A DNA stretch of 64,000 bases, taken from assembly GCA_026874595.1 (NCBI GenBank), contig CM049310.1:22358058-22422057 (forward strand). Reading direction: 5' to 3'. This document shows positions 57,638 to 64,000 of this stretch, one piece after another (positions within the stretch are counted from its first letter, which is position 1; every line of letters starts with the position of its first letter). The notes under the pieces were generated by a model. That model searched no databases. It saw only the letters and a list, made by a program, of their open reading frames with translations, and had not been told where the DNA came from. Origin of the DNA: Sipunculus nudus. Lineage: Eukaryota; Annelida; Sipuncula; Golfingiida; Sipunculidae. The translations under genes were made by a program, and so were the position numbers.

Positions 57638-58573
57638 CTGAAACAAAATTAAAACCACATTAGCTGCTGAGAGTGCATTTTGTGATCACTGATGATCATT
57701 GATATTTTTAGGCATGCTGAAAGGCAGATGGTGTTGTTGCTAAGACAACGGATGACTGAACACGTTTTTATTACTGACAAATTTCTAAAGGCCTCAGGAC
57801 AAAGGCAAAAATAAATATGCATGTTCTATACAAGATATATTTCTAACCTTTATGATCATTATTTTATTAATGAGCATCCGTTCCTCGATATTGACGTTGC
57901 CTTGTTAAAATAATATTTTTTTTACATGCTATACATTTATAATCTTCATATTCTAAATGCAAGCTGGTCAGCTTTCCCGTATTATGTCTCGACTGGTGAA
58001 TTAAAAAAAAATGGCTAAATAATTTGGGTATAAGATTCCTGAGAATAATAAACATTTATCTTAATGGCGCGCGTGTGTGTAGTCTCAGGCGAGACTGAGA
58101 TGTATGCGTATACTATTTATAGCAAAATCCTGCCCCCTGGTGGTAGAAACAGAGAAGAAAAGCCGGGCTTAAATTCCTTGAAAAGCTGTTGCTTCAAAAA
58201 TCGATTTCATGGTTTTACAAACTGCGTAAGAAAATAACTTATTAAGCTGCTATGCCGTGGAAACCAAAATTACTATAACATTACTAATGATACTGTTTAT
58301 TCCAGGGATTGGATACGTGAATTCAGTTATAATAATAATGTAATTCAGCTATTTGTACCATATATCTTTTATTGATTAATACAGCTCAGGTGACAAAGAA
58401 GGAACTGTCTGGTTTCCAAGTGCTCCTCGCATTTGCAGTTCTTTAATAAAGACAGATGGACTCTTAATATGGAAGTATGGAATGATGCTAATGGGGGAAA
58501 AACTGTACTTTTCACGTACACACAATTTTCTTTATTACTGCAAATCAATACATGAATTCCAATTTGTGAGATT

Positions 58574-58577
<4 letters not shown>

Positions 58578-58627
<50 letters not shown>
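58578..58627. repeat. (TA)n microsatellite
   Basis: About 50 bp of TA repeats upstream of the first recognised cyclase exon. Confidence 0.95.
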
Positions 58628-58628
<1 letters not shown>

Positions 58629-59239
58629 CTTACTTTGTCAAATATAATGGCGAATACGTTTTAATGTGGTTACATTGACTATGAACTCTAGGAATCAACA
58701 TTCTGTGGACATAAGATATTTGGCTTACTTGGTTATATAATAGGCATATGTATACTTCCATACAGTGATTATGAGATCTTCATTTTTTATTTATAGTCGA
58801 GAATTAATCATTAAATCAAAATTTACATTTATTGGAATATATCCAGAGAGTTTCAGCCACAAAATGATTGATAAAATATACTAAAATATAAATTACAGTT
58901 AAAATAAAATAAATAAATGTAATATTTCATCGGTCGATAACCGAAGCAAAAGCTTAAAATGTCTCCACGGTCATTGAGTCCATCTATTAGGAGCTAACGT
59001 CACGTTTTAAAAGATTTCACAGAAACCAACGATTCATTTTCGTTGATTCAGTTATCTACACTTAACTGATACATCGGTGATCCATGACCTATGATCCAGT
59101 AAATAAGAACGATCATGTCGGCTGATTGAAAATCTTTATTACCTCCATGACCCGAAGAGTAATACAATCAATGTGAAAGACCTTTATATTGCGAGTTACA
59201 TTAAAAAAAGTGAAAAAAGGAAAAATGTGGTTTAATATT

Positions 59240-59310
59240 AAATAATAATAATAATAATTATTATTATTATAATTTTTATTATAAAATAAAAATAATAACA
59301 ACAACAACAG
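59240..59310. repeat. (AAT)n/(ATT)n then (AAC)n microsatellite
   Basis: AATAATAATAATAATT followed by ATTATTATTAT and later AACAACAACAAC. Self-complementary triplet runs just downstream of the LINE relic. Confidence 0.8.
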
Positions 59311-59539
59311 GTCAAAGATTACAAGAAATCAAATCAATTATCGATTACACAAAATTATAACTTGTTTACACTCAATGAGCAGATTGTCTTTTTACATGAT
59401 ATTCGAAAAACTATACATCATAATATTCATCAGTCCAAACTTCTATCCTGTTTTTGCCAAATGGAATCCTCAGAAAATCATCGTTGTTTAAGTTGAATAG
59501 GAGTGCTGATATTTGAACCTCGCAACTATTCACATTAAA

Positions 59540-62440
59540 CTCCCATAATCGATCTCTTCAGTCCTAAGTGTTGTCACAATATAGTGATGTAAGTATAACA
59601 GGGCGAGAATACATATAAAGCCACACAGAAAACTAAGTAAATTGCTACTCGTATCGGCACGCCCGATGGACAGAATATTTTTGACATCCATTTAAATCGT
59701 AATAAGAAACCTGGCAACTCATTCGCAGCTTCCAACATGACGGAAGGCCTGAAACAGTCTGGATGTACATAATTGAAATATGTATATTCAGAATCAGTGA
59801 AAGTGCGCCGAGCGTGAGCATCATATTTAAAATTAACAATAGAATAAATTATTTTTCCCCAAGCAATTTTACTAATAGGCCCTGCGCTGTCGGGACCAAT
59901 AATTCCATCAGAATACTGTAAAAAGTTTATCTCCAGGATGTAGTTTTCTTAATATTAAACGAAACATGATAATAAGCTTACAAACACTGGTCCTTGGATG
60001 CATCAGAATGTTCCCTAGCAAAGTCAATTTAGCATTTTTGATAAAAGCACAAACACGAGGAATCCCTAACACTGACAAAGCCATATCCGATCTGGTTTGC
60101 CGGTGGAAACCTTGCATAATTTTAACACAGAAACTCTGCATTCTCTCAAGATTGGCAAGGTAAGAGATAATAAATCTATCCCATAATTCCAAACCGTACA
60201 ATGCCATTGGCAGAACAATAGATTTATAAAGATGAGAGCTGATTAAGGGATTTAGGCTTTTTTTGCCGGACACCAACTCCTGAAGTCCTAAAAAAGAACC
60301 TCTGCCACGTCTGAACGCTTCCTCAATTCGTCCATTAGTTTAGGCCTCGATGTAATAAAATGCCTAGATGTTTAACTTCGGGCCTCTCTTCAAGACCGTG
60401 ATAACCAAATTTCCAAAGTTCTAATGTCATCGATCTGGTAGAACACGCGAGGGTTTGTGTCTCATTCTGGTTTATGATTGCTATAAACTTTTCACTTACA
60501 CGTGTAGAAAGATGGGTCGGGGGATATGTAGTAGGTCATGTAACGCGCGACGGAAAACCGCGCAAGTTCGAATACCCTCTTTGCTTTTTTCCTTCATTTT
60601 ACAATCTTGTATTTTTACTGAAAAAAAAACTTTTTTTGCTTTTCATTACGAACAAACTAATTCTACCAATTATTATAATTCTAAAAAGTGTATTATCTTT
60701 TATTACAAACAGTCATAGAGTTATTTACATACCGAGGCAATAGCATGATACAGTGGACCTCGTCATTGTCAGCATCAAACGAAGCCGGGAATTATACGAA
60801 AATTGCGAGTGATCAAAGTGTAACCTAATATGATCATCTCTAGGGCTTATGATATAATACTTTATTATGAATTTTCTGAAAGTCATACGTCTGGAGTGCC
60901 TATGTTAAATTCCAAAGTGCGGTTAGGATTGTCGGTATACTAAAGCGCCAACATGTTCCGCAAGTGATCGTCCGAGTTTGCTTTCAGATTTTTACAATTT
61001 ACATGTACTTGTTGGCGAAGGTACTTACACATGCATATTGTTATCTCTAAATGTATAGGATACGTGAAATAGCTCCAAATAAGCCGAACCAATAATATGC
61101 AGCCGCGTTCTGATTACCCTGCCGATTTGTGTGTCAGGCATGTGGCATGCGCCCTATTGTTGTTGATTGCGCAATAGGCTGTCCTCGCGGGGCAAGAAAC
61201 TTGAACGACCTCACCCCTCGCTATCTCGAGTTCACACCTAAGGTGCGAACTGTCACACCTCCGTCTCACCAGCGAGTTTGCCGAAAGTAAGTGGCCAAAA
61301 TACGCCCAAATATAAACTAGACAGATTTTTATGCGGTCCTCGCTTTCGTTTGATTCTAAGGAATACTCCTACACGGTATCAATTTTACACTACAGCGGGT
61401 CATGAACTTATTTCACGGATATTTTCACGCTCCCCAAACCTTTCTTGCTTTCGAGTTATCAAGCGCACCGATGAATTACAAAGTTTACTATTTCATGACA
61501 AGAAACCAATTAATAAATGAACTTACTACTCACCTGCACAGAGTTTATTGATAAATTTAAGAGATTTCTTACTGAAAATTGCTGATAAATTCATGACGAG
61601 TATACCCGTCATAGGCACTGGGGGAATCAGAAAATATGACGAGCATACTCGTTATTGGCAGCGAAAGTGTTTACTTCGGGCCTCTCTAAGACCGTGATAA
61701 CCAAATTTAAATCGTCTAAGCTAAGCATTTAATGTGCGAGTCCGGTCATTTTTACCAAAACAACAACAACTGTTTACAAGTCCACACACAAATCGATCAT
61801 TTTTTTGCAACCCTGCTCGAGATTGTGACAATAAACAAATGTTATCGGCTTGCACAGGACATCTAGTGTATATGGTTCCTAAGTATGTCCCTAATATAGA
61901 CTTACGCAGATCTCTGAGCAGTGGCTCAATAAATATTAGAATAATAAAGGAGATAACACGCCAGCTTGACGGACCGGTTGTTTGACAGGAAACCAGTGAC
62001 CTAAGTAACCTTCAGATAAAACATCGCTGTATACATGTTACAATTTGCATCATATAATAATCGCCAAAGAGCACCAGAAATAAAATTCAGATAAGTTATG
62101 TGCTGGTCACTACCAGCATCCAATTTGAATACCAGATCTTTGACTTTCGCATGCACAATAGCCAGTTCATTCTCTACCCTATCAACTTTCTCTTTTGAGT
62201 GCTCTTCCACAGCAGCTACTTTATTCCGGATAGACTCTAACTCTGATCTTTTATGTAAATTGGACAACTATGTAGACTTTAGTTAAAATTCCTATTTAAA
62301 AATGCAACAGTACTTCCTAACTTTGCCTCACTACCGACAACGGTATCTCTCATTTCTTCGATTAAAATTCCGAGTTCAGATAGCGTGTTTGTAAACAACA
62401 GCATTTGGTTTATATTTCAAATATACAAGCGAACTCATTA
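59540..62440 (-). pseudogene. Decayed non-LTR retrotransposon (LINE)
   Basis: Read on the minus strand. 62,440-62,001 encodes a charged coiled coil (KVAAVEEHSKEKVDRVENEL) as in many ORF1 proteins. 61,985-61,745 encodes a polymerase segment ending ADNICLLSQSRAGLQK, where the expected ADD is ADN (61,841-61,849). 60,478-60,310 encodes a thumb-like segment (ERPEVKHLGILL). 60,276-59,908 encodes the post-RT region (LYKSIVLPMALYGLELWDR), and a frameshift leads on to about 59,590 (ISKIAWGKIIYS). The endonuclease and early RT motifs are missing. A short LINE segment occurs twice, flanking unrelated sequence at 60,480-61,670. Confidence 0.75.
61594..61665. repeat. Paired palindromic motif in the LINE interruption
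   Basis: Two near-copies of a palindrome, ATGACGAGTATACCCGTCAT and ATGACGAGCATACTCGTTAT, about 44 bp apart, each followed by a GGCA-type block. They look like subterminal repeats of a DNA transposon. No matching transposase or TIR pair was identified. Confidence 0.5.
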
Positions 62441-63408
62441 TCATGAGCCTTGTCAGTACACCCGGGCGGAAATAAAGGTTAAGAAGAAGACTCAGTGTCA
62501 AAAGTCAAACGACGTTGTGCAGGAAACCGAAGCTTGTCTGGCATGTAGTCTGGTTTCTGACTGAAAGTCTCCGTTAAATCTTCAGTTTCCCCTTTTCGAT
62601 GAAACTGTCCAAGATATAACAATCTTTGGCTAACTTTGAAATGTGAGGATCACCAGGGGGTTCGTGGTTGATGTCTCTTGATCTAGGTTACAGACGAAAA
62701 ACCCTCAATTTCAGTTGCTTTGCTGAACAAACTGTTTCTCAATGATTCTAGCCACAAAGTATTATAAACTGAATACTTGACACGTTTGAAACAACTTCTT
62801 TGGAAGACTACTTATGTTTTGAAGGAGAATTTCAGCACTATCATATTGGTCACAGGTTTGATTCACACTAATATCTTCAAAACCAAGATTATCGTCATTA
62901 TATTGACCAGGTACAAAGAGAGAGCGGCAATGTCTGCTGAACTGCCAAAATCGTCCGACAGATTATCCATCGTCTTATGTGTTAACGTACGGCAATCTTT
63001 TCAGATCAAGGCTGTGAGCACCACCTGGCCACAGGGAGTATAGAAAAAGAGCCGACTTTAAATTTGGAATTGCATGAATGAACTTGCGGTCATGTTAAGT
63101 CAAAAACCAATGAAGTTACATGACATAACGTATGTCACGTTACAGGGCGCTAAATATGTGTGGGAGGTGAATGATAATTGAATGAGTTATTGGTTGAGGA
63201 ATTTTCAACTTACGTTTTCCGAGAAACACAAAATTAAGGACCACATGTTGTCCAATAGGATCCTTCCACGGTATACAAGGCTTTCACACAACACTTCTTT
63301 AAAGTCCAACTAGATATAATTGAATTTGCAAGCAAAAGCTACAAAGTAGAGGCTTCTGGTTCTAGGAAGATCGGAAAACGACATGACAGACCATGCTAAA
63401 CATAAATA
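62441..63408. other. Coding-like minus-strand remnant upstream of the LINE
   Basis: On the minus strand, 62,960-62,800 reads SRHCRSLFVPGQYNDDNLGF and on to NQTCDQYDSAEILLQN. After a frame change and stops, 62,640-62,485 reads YLGQFHRKGETEDL and ends in a stop. This suggests a decayed protein, perhaps an additional part of the retroelement. No family is assigned. Confidence 0.3.
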
Positions 63409-64000
63409 TGCAAGAGGGTCCATCAGTAAGCATTAGAATCATGTCCTCCCTGAAAAGTGTTACATGTTCAAACATGTAATGGATAAACTTGAGAATTTGA
63501 TCAAATTGACAAATTTACACATGGCTGATTTATATAATTATGCAATTGACCAACTTAACATGCCGAGATTGACCCCAAACGTTAAAAAACTTGTCAGAGG
63601 AGGACTCTCAAGGTATCGACAAAGTTTTGTACAAATCACATTTTCGGTTATGTTTTGTGCGCGAGCACAAAGAAAACTGCTCGTAAAGCTAATAAGCATA
63701 ATTAAGCCGTTGAGACAACTCTCAAAATAAAATCAGGTGTTGCCTCATACTTGTTAGTATACATATGAAGTTATAGCCTGATTGGCCTAGCAGAATTTGA
63801 AATATCAAGGTGGCAAGGAAGTACAGTGGGAAGGTTGTTAATATGCAAAACAGGCACAAACATGCAAATTAGGCATACATTTGCAAAAGAGTTCATTAGT
63901 ATTCATTAGAATCATATCCTCAGTGAAAAGTGTTACATATTCAAACATTAAGACTTGAGAATTTGGTAAAATTGACAAATTTACACATGTCTGATTTGCA
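63409..64000 (+). repeat. Direct repeat pair at the window edge
   Basis: 63,409-63,545 and 63,881-64,000 share CATTAGAATCAT, CCTC..TGAAAAGTGTTACAT, TTCAAACAT, CTTGAGAATTTG and AAATTGACAAATTTACACATG in order, offset about 473 bp. The second copy runs off the window. It may be part of a longer tandem or dispersed repeat; no coding signal. Confidence 0.75.

Overview
The window reads as nuclear DNA of an invertebrate animal, most likely a bivalve mollusc. It is AT-rich and gene-poor. It contains spliced exons with GT/AG borders, long (TA)n tracts, tRNA-derived SINEs, miniature inverted-repeat transposons, a Penelope-type retroelement relic, and a non-autonomous element whose architecture matches the bivalve 'pearl'/Helentron family (158-bp core repeats, an ACGG-type microsatellite, then a terminal hairpin). 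The species cannot be fixed from sequence alone.

One real protein gene is visible. Seventeen minus-strand exons between 57,637 and 33,137 join in frame to 774 codons plus a stop. They encode the C1 catalytic domain, the second six-helix membrane bundle and the C2 catalytic domain of a class III transmembrane adenylyl cyclase. Motifs on both sides of several splice junctions resemble vertebrate ADCY3 most closely. The 5' exons (N-terminus and first six helices) were not found and probably lie beyond base 64,000. All ATP- and metal-binding residues that can be checked are present, but the C1 forskolin-pocket Trp-Ser pair is replaced by Leu-Gly.

Layout: 1-33,000 is intergenic, with no gene I can support. 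It holds scattered transposon relics: MITEs sharing the GCGGATC end, a hAT-like element with a nested SINE near 13.5-14.3 kb, the RT/GIY-YIG Penelope-like relic at 20.5-22.4 kb, a pogo/Tigger-like element at 23.3-24.3 kb, a SINE at 27.3-27.6 kb, and many (TA)n tracts. 33,000-57,640 is the cyclase gene. Its introns carry an exact 187-bp inverted repeat with a tRNA-like unit in each arm, a relic of exon 16 next to a long ATT array, the pearl-like element, a MITE, a diverged direct duplication and a 110-bp minisatellite. 57,640-64,000 contains a decayed non-LTR retrotransposon on the minus strand and other repeats.

No operon, CRISPR array, microbial system or defence-type cluster is present. The items most worth a second look are the tRNA-like palindrome, the pearl-like array filling one cyclase intron, the exon-16 relic and the altered C1 pocket.
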